DNA of 40,537 nucleotides, taken from NCBI GenBank assembly GCA_016936135.1, contig JAFGPP010000040.1:1-40537 (forward strand). The letters run 5' to 3'. Position numbers and translations under genes: made by a program. The DNA is from Thermoplasmatota archaeon. GTDB lineage: Archaea > Thermoplasmatota > E2 > DHVEG-1. Shown here piece by piece: positions 9,541 to 18,103 of this stretch; positions within the stretch are counted from its first letter, which is position 1, and each line of letters opens with the position of its first letter. A model generated the notes under the pieces. That model had not been told where the DNA came from and made no database searches. It saw nothing but the letters and a program-made list of their open reading frames with translations.

Positions 9541-9903
9541 TTACACCCTCTCCATGTCACGGGTTGCGATAATATCAATCCTAGTATCATGTATATTTTT
9601 ATAGACAACGTCTCCACATCTTATCGGTGCTTCGACAACTACTTTTGACAAAATTTTTACGCATTCATTTAAGAGGTTTTTGGGAACCTCGTTTTTACTT
9701 TTTACAGGAAGCATTTTTTGTATACCAAAATTAATTTTTACAGTCGTTGTCAATACTCGTCTCGGGTCTTTTACCTCCTGAATAGCATAATCTTTTCCTC
9801 TTTTACATTGTTCCCCAATCACCTGATAATTATCCCCGTTAATAATCACATTGACACTGCAACCTAGAGGACAGCAAATACACGTGATTTTTTTTGTAAT
9901 CAA
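9541..9903 (-). CDS. DUF1667 protein of the G3P dehydrogenase locus
   Basis: 120 residues. The start is TTG 9903, overlapping the stop of the preceding gene (TTGA) and preceded by GAGGGGGA at 7-8 bp. DUF1667 proteins carry an N-terminal CxCCPxGC cluster, here C8, C10, C11 and C15, and a further Cys in EQCKRG (C33), followed by the conserved DPRRVLTTTV. The cysteines suggest a bound Fe-S cluster or metal. In bacterial genomes the family almost always lies beside GlpA- and GlpB-like flavoproteins, so a third, electron-transferring subunit of the G3P dehydrogenase is the reasonable inference; no direct biochemical role is known to me. Confidence 0.85.
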   Translation of the reverse strand: MITKKITCICCPLGCSVNVIINGDNYQVIGEQCKRGKDYAIQEVKDPRRVLTTTVKINFGIQKMLPVKSKNEVPKNLLNECVKILSKVVVEAPIRCGDVVYKNIHDTRIDIIATRDMERV

Positions 9904-11153
9904 AATAATTCCCCCTCAACACTAACTTCAACACTTTGTTTGATTTTATTTGCTTCCTCAGGTAAAATATCAATTTTCACTATTTCTGGAGGTTTTACAA
10001 TTCGCTCTTTTTTTTGTGCGACTATATAATTTTTTTCAGTTAACTTAATCTCCGCATTCTTCATTATGTTTTTTACCCTAAAATAAAGAGTTACCGAAGA
10101 TTTCAAGTCGCATCTAATGTGCTGTGGAACAACATAAAAAACATTTTTCCCAGGATGTATTGACTTAAGAGCGCCTTCTTTGATTTGATTTTTTACATAT
10201 TCCGCAGCAGCCTTTCCTGCTAATTCTGATGAAATTGTTACATCATCTACTAAATCATGAACATGAACAACATTGCCACAGGCAAAAACACCAGCTTCGG
10301 AAGTCTGCATATTGTTATCAACAACTGGACCCCCTGTGTTTGGACCCATTGAAATATTAACTTGTTTTGACAATTCATTCTCTGGAATTAACCCAACAGC
10401 AATAACCAATGTATCGCAAGGAATAAAAAACTCAGTTCCTTTTTTTGGATTGAAAGTAGACCTATCAATTTCTGCTACCGTTACACCAGTTACACGTTTT
10501 TTTCCGTGTATTTCTGTTATCGTATGACACAGATTCAATGGAATGTCGAAATCTTCCAGGCATTGTACAATATTTCTAGTAAGCCCACCAGGATGCGGAA
10601 GAATCTCAAAAACTCCCTTTACTTCTGCTCCTTCTAAAATGAAACGGCGGGCCATAATCAAACCTACATCCCCTGACCCTAAAATCACAATTTTACTTCC
10701 AAGCATTATTCCATCGACATTTATCAATCTCTGAGTTGTCCCAGCAGTATAAATACCAGCGGGACGTGATCCGGGCAGAAGAATTTGGGAACGGGTTCTT
10801 TCGCGACATCCCATCGCAAGGATAATTGATTTTGTTTTGATTTTAAAAAGGCCATCTTTAGAATTCGTAGCAATGATTTGTTTATCTTTTGTAATTTTCA
10901 AAACAGTTGTATCGGTTTTAATGTGAATTTTCAGTTTTTTGACCAAATCAATGTAATGCTGGGCATATTCAGGGCCCGTAAGCATTTTATTAAATATAAA
11001 ATTTCCAAATCCATTGTGAATACATTGTGGAAGGATTCCACCAAGTTCCCTTGCCCGTTCGAAAATAGTAACATCAACTTGTTGCTGAGATGCAATTGCA
11101 GCCGCTGCCAGACCTGCTGGCCCACCACCAATCACAACAACATCAGTCTCCAT
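9900..11153 (-). CDS. FAD/NAD(P)-dependent oxidoreductase, GlpB-like partner of GlpA
   Basis: 417 residues from ATG 11153, preceded by GGAGGAAACTG; it overlaps the end of the GlpA-like gene by 11 bp. A pyridine-nucleotide-disulfide-reductase-like fold: the first dinucleotide site is VVVIGGGPAGLAAAA (about 6-20), the second is IVILGSGDVGLIMARR (about 155-170), and a terminal FAD site is EAGVFACGNVVHVHDLVDD. A redox-active CxxC is not seen. The C-terminal about 80 residues are specific to the family found beside GlpA and DUF1667. Role: taking electrons from the G3P-oxidising flavoprotein and passing them to NAD(P) or a ferredoxin-like carrier; direction and acceptor are unknown. Confidence 0.85.
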   Translation of the reverse strand: METDVVVIGGGPAGLAAAAIASQQQVDVTIFERARELGGILPQCIHNGFGNFIFNKMLTGPEYAQHYIDLVKKLKIHIKTDTTVLKITKDKQIIATNSKDGLFKIKTKSIILAMGCRERTRSQILLPGSRPAGIYTAGTTQRLINVDGIMLGSKIVILGSGDVGLIMARRFILEGAEVKGVFEILPHPGGLTRNIVQCLEDFDIPLNLCHTITEIHGKKRVTGVTVAEIDRSTFNPKKGTEFFIPCDTLVIAVGLIPENELSKQVNISMGPNTGGPVVDNNMQTSEAGVFACGNVVHVHDLVDDVTISSELAGKAAAEYVKNQIKEGALKSIHPGKNVFYVVPQHIRCDLKSSVTLYFRVKNIMKNAEIKLTEKNYIVAQKKERIVKPPEIVKIDILPEEANKIKQSVEVSVEGELF

Positions 11154-12918
11154 CAGTTTCCTCCAAAAGACACTTTGATTTACCAATAAACAATTGTGAT
11201 TCTTTAGAATTCTTCATTATTTTTTCAATAGGTTTTCCTGTTTCCCTTGAAAGAATCTTTGCAACTCTTGGTAGACAGAAACCTGCCTGGCATCGCCCCA
11301 TCCCCGCTCTGGTTCGTCGCTTAATGGCATCGAGACTTTTTGCAGGAATATTAGAATGAATCGCATCCACTATTTCACCTTCAGTTACCTCTTCGCAACG
11401 ACATACAATTCTTCCGTACAAGGGATTTTTCTCAATTATCTTTTTTCGCTTTTCAAAATCTAGTTCTCTAATAATTAGATGATTTTTACGTAAAGGTTCA
11501 AATTTTGGATTATCAGTTAGAGTTAAACCCTCATTTTTTAAAATGTCTGCTACCATCATTGCTATTGCTGGCGATGCAGCAATGCCGGGTGATTGAATTC
11601 CTGCTACATGGATCAATCCCTTTATTTTTTTTGATGCTTCAATGATAAAATCTTCTGTAAATGTTGCCGAGCGGATACCTGCAAAATAAGCAATTATTGA
11701 TTTTTTACTAAAATTTGGAAGTAATCTTGAATATTTTTCAAATATGTCATAAATCTCATCTTTTGATACGGATAAATCGTCCTTATCTGGAATTTCAATT
11801 GCTGTAGGACCCCACTGGATATTTCCATGGGTAGTTACCATTGCACCTCCTCCCTTCGTATGCTCCTTCATAGGAAATTGGAAGAAAGATAAATTGTGAG
11901 ATATGTAACCGGCATTTGACTTATCAAAAAGTAATGTTGAACCTTTCCGTGGATGGATGGTGTAGAATCTATCTTTAGCCACTTCTGCAATTTCATCTGC
12001 ATTTACTCCAGCAGCATTGATAACCCAACCAGTTCTGATTTTTCCTTCAGTGGTAATTACATTTCTAATTCGATTTTCTTCTAATTCTATTCCAACAACT
12101 TCTGTATTTAATCTTATATCTACTCCATTTTCAACTGCATTCTCTGCAAGGGCGATACAAAATTCATAAGGAGATGTTACTCCATACGTAGGAGATGAAA
12201 TTCCCAAAATTGTTCTATCTGTAAGCTGTGGTTCAATTTCAAGAATTTTCATTCTGGAAATTTTCTCCAATGGAACCTTAATTTTTTTACCTCTCCTTAG
12301 GATTATATAAGGAATTACATACTTAGCAAGAAAATTTGATAAAAATGATGGTAATTTTAAATCCTCTAAAGAGTCTTTTGTAATAACAATTAACATCCCA
12401 CATTGGCGGTATGGTACACTAAGTTGCTTTGAAAGTTTTTCAAAAAGAAAATGCCCTTGTACGCATAATTTCTGTTTGAGTGTTCCCGGCTCCTCTCCAA
12501 TTCCCGAATGAACCATGGCATTATTGGCTTTTGTTGCACCGCAAGAAACATCTTCATCTTTTTCAATAATAACGATTTTAAGCTTGTATTTTGAAAGTTC
12601 GCGAGCAATTGAACATCCTGTTATTCCTCCTCCAACAATTACAACATCAGCTGAACCGATAAACTCATCTTTACCTTTTTTTTTCTGAGTTTTCTTTTTT
12701 TCTGGATAGCTGATGTTATTTACAACACCACGAATAATACTATTTCTACCAGCTAGATGACCCGCAATAATGTATTTCTCATAAGAGTCGATTGTACCTT
12801 CTAAAAATACTATTTTTTCATTTAATTTTATAGAAATATTTTCTAGTCTATGTTTCTTAAAGGATTTGATTAGCTCTCTTTTAATCTTACTGTCTTTCAT
12901 CAGTTTTACATCCGGCAT
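11143..12918 (-). CDS. glpA: GlpA-like glycerol-3-phosphate dehydrogenase with N-terminal BON-like domain
   Basis: 591 residues. Residues of about 10-72 look like a BON domain (a beta-alpha pattern ending GVVNNISYPE), followed by a Lys-rich linker (KKKTQKKKGKDE). The FAD-binding DAO domain begins at 91 (DVVIVGGGITGCSIARELSK) and runs to about 465. A BFD-type [2Fe-2S] domain closes the protein with C506, C508, C543 and C548 (VCRCEEV and GRCQAGFC). The enzyme would oxidise G3P to DHAP, reducing FAD. COG0579-type GlpA proteins normally begin at the FAD domain, so the added N-terminus is unusual. Starts at 12918 or ATG 12900 are both possible; only the latter has a weak GGATG. It overlaps the Fe-S gene upstream. 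Confidence 0.87.
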   Translation of the reverse strand: MPDVKLMKDSKIKRELIKSFKKHRLENISIKLNEKIVFLEGTIDSYEKYIIAGHLAGRNSIIRGVVNNISYPEKKKTQKKKGKDEFIGSADVVIVGGGITGCSIARELSKYKLKIVIIEKDEDVSCGATKANNAMVHSGIGEEPGTLKQKLCVQGHFLFEKLSKQLSVPYRQCGMLIVITKDSLEDLKLPSFLSNFLAKYVIPYIILRRGKKIKVPLEKISRMKILEIEPQLTDRTILGISSPTYGVTSPYEFCIALAENAVENGVDIRLNTEVVGIELEENRIRNVITTEGKIRTGWVINAAGVNADEIAEVAKDRFYTIHPRKGSTLLFDKSNAGYISHNLSFFQFPMKEHTKGGGAMVTTHGNIQWGPTAIEIPDKDDLSVSKDEIYDIFEKYSRLLPNFSKKSIIAYFAGIRSATFTEDFIIEASKKIKGLIHVAGIQSPGIAASPAIAMMVADILKNEGLTLTDNPKFEPLRKNHLIIRELDFEKRKKIIEKNPLYGRIVCRCEEVTEGEIVDAIHSNIPAKSLDAIKRRTRAGMGRCQAGFCLPRVAKILSRETGKPIEKIMKNSKESQLFIGKSKCLLEETDGD

Positions 12919-14086
12919 AGATTAATTCAGAGATATCATAAACTTCTCCTCCAAGATCTGAAAAAGCCGATTTGCAAGTGGGGCACGCTGTTATTATAGA
13001 ATCTGCATATTTGCTGAGCTCTTCAAGACGTTTTTTTGTAATTTTTTCTGAAATACCTGGATGGGTTCTTCCCATGCTTCCACCACGACCACAACACTGA
13101 GTGTCTTTACCATGAAAATATGATTCTTTTAATGTCAATTCTTTGATGTTATTCAAAACATATCTGGGTTGTTCAACAATTCCAAGTTTTCTAACAAGTG
13201 TGCACGGATCATGATAAACATAATTTTTTTCAAATTCTTTAGAAATTTTATATGATTTCTCCGATCTAGCCAGATACTCGGTTGCATGAAGAATTTTTAC
13301 GTTTATATTAAGTTTAAATTTAGGATAAATTTCCTTAAATATGTATGCACATGTTGGGCAGCTACAGATTAGTTCTTTACAACCAGTTTCTCTAATTTTA
13401 TGTAAATTTATTTCAGCAATTTCTACAAAATCATCAATAAAACCAAGGTTGTATAATGGTGCACCGCAACACCACTCATCTTCTAAAATTGCCCATTTTT
13501 CCCCTGCTTTTTCCATTATTTTTGTCATGGCCACTGCAATACTTTCATGCTTGGACATAACGGTGCAACCCATAAAATAAAGTAAATCCCCCTTATGTTT
13601 TCCAACGATATTAAAAGATTTATCGTCGGAAACATGCTTTTTTTCAATTGTATCCCTTAAATCAAAAACCTGTTTTGGCAAATTATTTTCCTCAACCAGA
13701 TCGCGATGAACTCCCTGTAAGATATCCCCGAAGGAAAATTCAAATGGACACCATTGACGACACGCATCGCAGTTACAACAACTATAGAGAGTGTCTGCCA
13801 CAACTTCACCTTCCAAAAACCCCATTTCAAAAAGATACGCAATACGAGCTCGTGCAGAGGGGGAAAGGGTCTCATTTTTTTCTGCTTCAGACACAGGACA
13901 GTCAAAACGACACATATTTGGGCATAAAGAGCATTTGACTATGGATTCAATATCGGCATTAGTATTTTTTTTAGGAAGATATTCCTTTTTACCAGTAAGA
14001 AAATGTTTCATCGCTCTTGCTTTAACAGAAAACGGTGTGTGACTTAAAGAATCCATAATCCAGGCATATTTTTTACTGATATTCAT
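12887..14086 (-). CDS. GlpC/GlcF-like iron-sulfur protein with two CCG domains
   Basis: 399 residues. Two [4Fe-4S] ferredoxin motifs are visible: C52-x2-C55-x3-C59-x3-C63P and C103-x2-C106-x2-C109-x3-C113P. Two cysteine-rich CCG domains follow, one with WCCGAPLYNLG and SCPTC, the other with DPC, QCCGRGG and ACPTC. This is the architecture of GlpC, GlcF and HdrD, soluble or peripheral electron carriers that pair with a flavoprotein and pass electrons to quinone, methanophenazine or a disulfide. The ATG at 14086 lies inside the last codons of the AGPS-like gene (14-bp overlap), implying translational coupling. It could serve the upstream AGPS/GlcD-like flavoprotein, the downstream GlpA, or both. 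Confidence 0.85.
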   Translation of the reverse strand: MNISKKYAWIMDSLSHTPFSVKARAMKHFLTGKKEYLPKKNTNADIESIVKCSLCPNMCRFDCPVSEAEKNETLSPSARARIAYLFEMGFLEGEVVADTLYSCCNCDACRQWCPFEFSFGDILQGVHRDLVEENNLPKQVFDLRDTIEKKHVSDDKSFNIVGKHKGDLLYFMGCTVMSKHESIAVAMTKIMEKAGEKWAILEDEWCCGAPLYNLGFIDDFVEIAEINLHKIRETGCKELICSCPTCAYIFKEIYPKFKLNINVKILHATEYLARSEKSYKISKEFEKNYVYHDPCTLVRKLGIVEQPRYVLNNIKELTLKESYFHGKDTQCCGRGGSMGRTHPGISEKITKKRLEELSKYADSIITACPTCKSAFSDLGGEVYDISELIYAGCKTDERQ

Positions 14087-15527
14087 TATTAATCCCCATT
14101 TTACCCGGATTCATAATATTATTTGGATCTATTGCATGTTTAATTTTTTTTAATAAATTGAAACGATCACCCATCTCTTTAGATAACCATTTGGAACGGA
14201 TAAGTCCTATTCCATGATGATGACTAATAGAACCATGTTGATCAATACAAGTTTTCATCATATTATCCCATACAGATTGATAAAAATTAAATGGCTCAAC
14301 ATTCTTTGGGGGCACACCGCCAAATGTGAAATAAAAGCAAACTCCTTGTGGATAGAAATGTGATGAATGCGCTGATGCCACTACCACTCCTTTTATTTCC
14401 CTCATGGATTCAATCATTTTATTATAAAATTCTAGAGCATATTTCCAACTTACAGATACCTCAACAGTATCAAAAACAAATCCCTTTGGTGTGAAATCTG
14501 ATGATTCCCTGACATTAAAACGGGTTTCCAACCAATGTTTAACAGGTTTTTCTCCACAGGATTTTGCCCCTTTTGATTTACATATATAACTGCTGATATT
14601 ATCCTCAAGTTCCACCAATTTTTCATCGCCTTCCATAAGAAGAATTAACATTACTTTGTCTTTTACGTTTGGAGTATCGTAAAAATGGCGTAAAGTTTCG
14701 TTTTTATCATATACTCTAATTACGGCAGGATATACATTTTTTCTCATAATATTTCTAACAGATTCTAGAGCATCGGAAAGTTCTGAAAATACATAAGATT
14801 CTAAGATTTGTTTTTCTGGATATGGCCAGATTTTAAAAGTTGCTTCGGTGACGATTCCAAATTGCCCTTCTGAACCTAAAAATAATCTTTCTACTGAAGG
14901 TCCTGTAGAAGATCTAGGTACTTTTTTTGACCTAATAACACTTCCATCTGGAAGAACAGCTTCAAGCGCCACCAGGATATCTTCAATTTTTCCATATTTT
15001 GTAGAAAATTGTCCTGCTGCCTTACATGCAATCCAACCACCCAGACTTGAACAATATAGAGATTGGGGAATATGGCCCATGGTATAACTGTGTTGATTGA
15101 GATATCTTTCAAAATTCATACCGTTTATCCCAGTTTGAACAGTTGCCAAAAGACTTGAATCGTCAATTTCTATTACTTTATCCATCTTTTTTAAATCTAA
15201 AATCATGCCTCCTTGCACTGGTATTGATCCGCCTAAAACTCCTGAACCGTCACCATAAGGAATTACAGGAATTTTTTCGTTGTTTGCAATTTTCAATATT
15301 TCAGAAACTTGAGTGGTATTTTCAGGCCAAACTATGCAATCTGGAAGTGCCGGAAGTTTTCCATCTAAAATCCATCTCAAAGTAATTGGCATATAGTCCT
15401 TAGAATAACTAACTCTATCAACTTCTTTGGTTGAAACATTGTTACTGGTTATTTCATTTAACTTCTGAATTATTTTTTTTGGAACCGCGCATTCCCTTTT
15501 TTGATTAAATACTGTTTCATAGGTCAT
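14073..15527 (-). CDS. AGPS-like FAD-linked oxidase/transferase
   Basis: 484 residues from ATG 15527; the TATA-like element at 15551-15560 predicts a start at about 15529, so the message is leaderless and an ATG at 15578 is excluded. FAD_binding_4 domain: PYGDGSGVLGGSIPVQGG, and GGWIACKAAGQFSTKYGKIED (split here as GGWIACKAAG and QFSTKYG). A C-terminal FAD-oxidase domain carries SISHHHGIG and SHFYPQGVCFYFTF. The HHH motif and the Tyr context are typical of alkyl-DHAP synthase (AGPS), whereas D-lactate and glycolate dehydrogenases usually have GEHGIG. Beside a GlcF/GlpC-like Fe-S protein it could still be a 2-hydroxyacid or polyol-phosphate dehydrogenase. Substrate unresolved. First gene of the six-gene operon. 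Confidence 0.8.
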   Translation of the reverse strand: MTYETVFNQKRECAVPKKIIQKLNEITSNNVSTKEVDRVSYSKDYMPITLRWILDGKLPALPDCIVWPENTTQVSEILKIANNEKIPVIPYGDGSGVLGGSIPVQGGMILDLKKMDKVIEIDDSSLLATVQTGINGMNFERYLNQHSYTMGHIPQSLYCSSLGGWIACKAAGQFSTKYGKIEDILVALEAVLPDGSVIRSKKVPRSSTGPSVERLFLGSEGQFGIVTEATFKIWPYPEKQILESYVFSELSDALESVRNIMRKNVYPAVIRVYDKNETLRHFYDTPNVKDKVMLILLMEGDEKLVELEDNISSYICKSKGAKSCGEKPVKHWLETRFNVRESSDFTPKGFVFDTVEVSVSWKYALEFYNKMIESMREIKGVVVASAHSSHFYPQGVCFYFTFGGVPPKNVEPFNFYQSVWDNMMKTCIDQHGSISHHHGIGLIRSKWLSKEMGDRFNLLKKIKHAIDPNNIMNPGKMGINNEYQ

Positions 15528-15550
15528 TGTTTTTTCGAAACAACATTTGT

Positions 15551-15560
15551 CTATAAAAAA
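15551..15560 (-). promoter_or_regulatory. TATA box of the six-gene glycerol operon
   Basis: Minus-strand TTTTTTATAG is centred about 28 bp before the ATG at 15527, giving a leaderless transcript that would cover 15527 down to 7965. It lies in a 119-bp region shared with the divergent aldolase gene. Confidence 0.45.
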
Positions 15561-15598
15561 GCACGGAATACTTACCATTTTTAATTCAGAGAGGATAA

Positions 15599-15607
15599 CA
15601 TATATAA
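15599..15607 (+). promoter_or_regulatory. TATA box of the LsrF-like aldolase gene
   Basis: CATATATAA is centred near 15603 and predicts transcription from about 15629. A GGAGG at 15632-15636 then precedes the ATG at 15647. Divergent with the glycerol operon promoter about 45 bp away, so a shared regulator could act on both. Confidence 0.45.
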
Positions 15608-15646
15608 TAGTGTTTTACTTTCTGACCTTTCGGAGGCTAGTCATTT

Positions 15647-16429
15647 ATGGATTGGGGAATGAAGAACAGACTTTCAAAAATAATTAATCCAAAAGATGGC
15701 CACACAGTAATGCTTGCAGTTGATCATGGATACTTTATGGGTCCGACTACAGGACTTGAGAATATAAAGACAACAACAGAACCTCTAATTAGATATGCTG
15801 ATACATTGATGCTCACAAGAGGTGCATTACGTAATTACATTGATCCTAGTGCAAAAATTCCGATTGTTTTAAGGGTATCCAGTGGTACAAGTATTGTAGG
15901 AAAGGATTTACTTCATGAAGGTACTGCTGTATCAATAGAGGAGGCAATAAGACTCAACGTTGCAGGTGTCGCATATTCAATTCTTGTAGGTGCTCCTTTT
16001 GAAAGGGATACCATTCTTGGAATATCAAAATATATTAACGAGGCGGAAAATTTTGGCATACCTGTTTTGGCAGTGACTGCTGTTGGAAAGGATATGGCAA
16101 AGGATGAACGTTATCTCAGTCTTGCGTCGAGGATGGCAGCAGAGCTTGGAGCACATATAGTTAAAACGTATTTCTGTAAAGATTTTGAAAAAGTAATTGA
16201 AACATGTCCTGTCCCAGTGGTAATTGCCGGTGGGAAAAAGCAGCCTGAAGAAGAAGCGCTTAAAATGGCTTATGATGCACTGCAGGCTGGAGCAATAGGT
16301 GTCGACATGGGAAGAAATGTTTTCCAGAGCACTGATCCTGTTGGAATGATAAGGGCAGTTAATGCAATAGTTCATAGGAAATTTTCTCCCAAAGAGGCGT
16401 ATGATCTGTTTAAATCAAATAAAAATTGA
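15647..16429 (+). CDS. lsrF: LsrF/FbaB-family class I aldolase or thiolase
   Basis: 260 residues, a TIM-barrel of the DeoC/FbaB superfamily. It is strikingly LsrF-like: DWGMKNRLSKIINPKDGHTV and AVDHGYFMGPTTGLENI at the N-terminus, AVGKDMAKDERYLSLASRMA in the middle, and VIAGGKKQPEEEAL, GAIGVDMGRNVFQS near the end. The Schiff-base lysine should be K173 (VKTYF). Bacterial LsrF transfers an acetyl group from 3-hydroxy-5-phosphooxypentane-2,4-dione to CoA in AI-2 breakdown, but no other lsr gene is here. An archaeal role as fructose-bisphosphate or DHAP-dependent aldolase, using DHAP from the adjacent glycerol operon, is inferred from position. The start is fixed by GGAGG 10 bp upstream. Confidence 0.85.
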   Translation: MDWGMKNRLSKIINPKDGHTVMLAVDHGYFMGPTTGLENIKTTTEPLIRYADTLMLTRGALRNYIDPSAKIPIVLRVSSGTSIVGKDLLHEGTAVSIEEAIRLNVAGVAYSILVGAPFERDTILGISKYINEAENFGIPVLAVTAVGKDMAKDERYLSLASRMAAELGAHIVKTYFCKDFEKVIETCPVPVVIAGGKKQPEEEALKMAYDALQAGAIGVDMGRNVFQSTDPVGMIRAVNAIVHRKFSPKEAYDLFKSNKN

Positions 16430-16543
16430 TGAAATCGGAGAATTGCGCCGAATTATAGGGTAAAAACTATACAGTTATACTAGCAGAAGTTTAGACAGCA
16501 TCATTTTATTGTTATGTTATTTTTAAATTAAAAACACGAATAA

Positions 16544-16552
16544 CTTTAAATA
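16544..16552 (+). promoter_or_regulatory. TATA box for lemA-htpX
   Basis: CTTTAAATA is centred about 48 bp before the lemA ATG, predicting transcription from about 16573 and a short leader carrying a GTGAT Shine-Dalgarno-like site. Confidence 0.35.
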
Positions 16553-16595
16553 AAAAATATCATTAACCTACAAAAACTTAGAAGAAAGTGATAAA

Positions 16596-17159
16596 ATGGA
16601 TATAACAATATGGATAATTATAATTGTAGTACTGATACTAGCTGGAATCATTTTATGGATTTTAGGATATTTTAACAAGATTATTAGATTGGAGAATAGG
16701 ATAGATAACTCATGGGCTCAAATTGATGTTCAACTAAAACGAAGAACAGATCTCATACCAAACCTGATGGAAACAGTTAAAGGATACATGAAACACGAGC
16801 GAGAAACCCTTGAAAGTGTGACAAAAGCACGTGCTGGCATAATGAATGCTAAAACACCACAAGATAGCATAAATGCTGATAACATGCTTACAGGTGCACT
16901 TAAAACATTGTTTGCTGTTGCAGAAAGCTATCCTGATCTTAAAGCAAATCAGAATTTCCTTAACCTGCAAGATGAATTAACCCATACTGAGGATAAAATT
17001 GCTTATTCCAGACAACATTACAATGATTCAGTACTATTGTATAATAATACAATAGAGGTCATCCCAGGCAGATGGGTTGCTGGTGGAATGGGTAAGAAGC
17101 CAAAAGACATGCTACAAATCCCAGAAGCATCTAGAGAAGTACCAAAGGTTGCATTTTAA
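16596..17159 (+). CDS. lemA: LemA family membrane protein
   Basis: 187 residues: one N-terminal membrane helix (about 4-25, mostly Ile/Leu) followed by a long helical bundle. The family core is clear: NRIDNSWAQIDVQLKRRTDL, IPNLMETVKGYM, ANQNFLNLQDELTHTEDKIA and YNNTIEVIPGRWVAG. The N-terminus is outside and the bundle lies on one membrane face by family precedent. The molecular function of LemA is not settled, but its gene is often next to htpX, as here (24-bp gap), suggesting a role in membrane-protein quality control. Confidence 0.92.
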   Translation: MDITIWIIIIVVLILAGIILWILGYFNKIIRLENRIDNSWAQIDVQLKRRTDLIPNLMETVKGYMKHERETLESVTKARAGIMNAKTPQDSINADNMLTGALKTLFAVAESYPDLKANQNFLNLQDELTHTEDKIAYSRQHYNDSVLLYNNTIEVIPGRWVAGGMGKKPKDMLQIPEASREVPKVAF

Positions 17160-17183
17160 ATAATATTATTAGCGCTTGATATT

Positions 17184-18095
17184 ATGAAAGAACAAATGCT
17201 TATAGAGGACCACATACACAAAAACAAGAAAGACACTGTTTTAATCTGTATGTTCATGATCTTTCTTTTGTTTGGTATTATATTTGCCATAGGTTATGCT
17301 TTCGGTGCACCACCGATTTTTACTGCACCAATTGCAATAATAATTGCGTTTGCCTACATAATGATTACCTATTCCTTTTCTGTTCAAAGTGTCATTTCCG
17401 CTGCTGGTGCAAGACCCGCTAACCCTCAAAATCAACAAGAAAAAATACTAATGTATAAGGTTGAAGAAATAGCTATCGCTGCTGGGCTTCCAACTCCAAA
17501 AGTCTATGTACAGGATTCAAAAGATATTAATGCTTTTGCAACAGGAAAAAAACCAGAAGAGGCCATAATATGCGCGACAACCGGTGCATTAAAATTGTTA
17601 AACAAAGAAGAACTTGAGGGAGTAATAGGCCATGAAATGAGTCATATTAAAAACCGCGATATACTTGTTATGACCGTCACAGTAGGTGTTGTTGGTGCCA
17701 TTGCACTTCTAGCCGAGATTGCTATTCGTATGCTATTCTGGAGTGGAGGTGGCAGAGGGGGAAGTAGAAAGGGAGGCGATGGCGGAGTAATCATCATAAT
17801 TATTGCTATTATTTTTATAATTCTAGCACCGATCTTTTCAAGATTAACATATCTTGCTATCTCAAGAAAACGAGAATACCTTGCTGATTCAAATGGTGCA
17901 TATCTAACCAGAAATCCTGAAGGTCTGGCAAGGGCACTTGAAAAAATAAAAGGAGACATCATTGATGACCCGAAAGGATCAAAAACAGTTGCACCGCTTT
18001 ACATTGCAAACCCTTTCAAAAGAGCTTTACGAGATTCAATATGGTCAACGCATCCACCACTGGATGAAAGAATCAGAAGACTCAGGTCAATGTAA
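17184..18095 (+). CDS. htpX: HtpX-type M48 membrane zinc metallopeptidase
   Basis: 303 residues. Two N-terminal membrane helices (about 18-40 and 45-66), then the M48 domain with the HExxH zinc site at 150-154 (GHEMSHIKNRDI) and a third ligand in REYLADSNGAYL. A Gly/Arg-rich loop (GGGRGGSRKGGDGG) links two more hydrophobic stretches about 163-220. The end HPPLDERIRRLRS is typical. The active site faces the cytoplasm and degrades damaged membrane proteins by family precedent. It probably forms an operon with lemA. Confidence 0.93.
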   Translation: MKEQMLIEDHIHKNKKDTVLICMFMIFLLFGIIFAIGYAFGAPPIFTAPIAIIIAFAYIMITYSFSVQSVISAAGARPANPQNQQEKILMYKVEEIAIAAGLPTPKVYVQDSKDINAFATGKKPEEAIICATTGALKLLNKEELEGVIGHEMSHIKNRDILVMTVTVGVVGAIALLAEIAIRMLFWSGGGRGGSRKGGDGGVIIIIIAIIFIILAPIFSRLTYLAISRKREYLADSNGAYLTRNPEGLARALEKIKGDIIDDPKGSKTVAPLYIANPFKRALRDSIWSTHPPLDERIRRLRSM

Positions 18096-18103
18096 AACCA
18101 TCC

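Noticed and set aside
10878-11189. 103-codon ORF on the plus strand opposite the FAD oxidoreductase
   Set aside because: It is antisense to strongly conserved coding sequence, has no family match and no promoter; a shadow.
16428-16450. C/D box-like TTGATGA after the LsrF gene
   Set aside because: No D box (CTGA) or internal C'/D' pair could be found within 80 bases, so a box C/D RNA is not supported.
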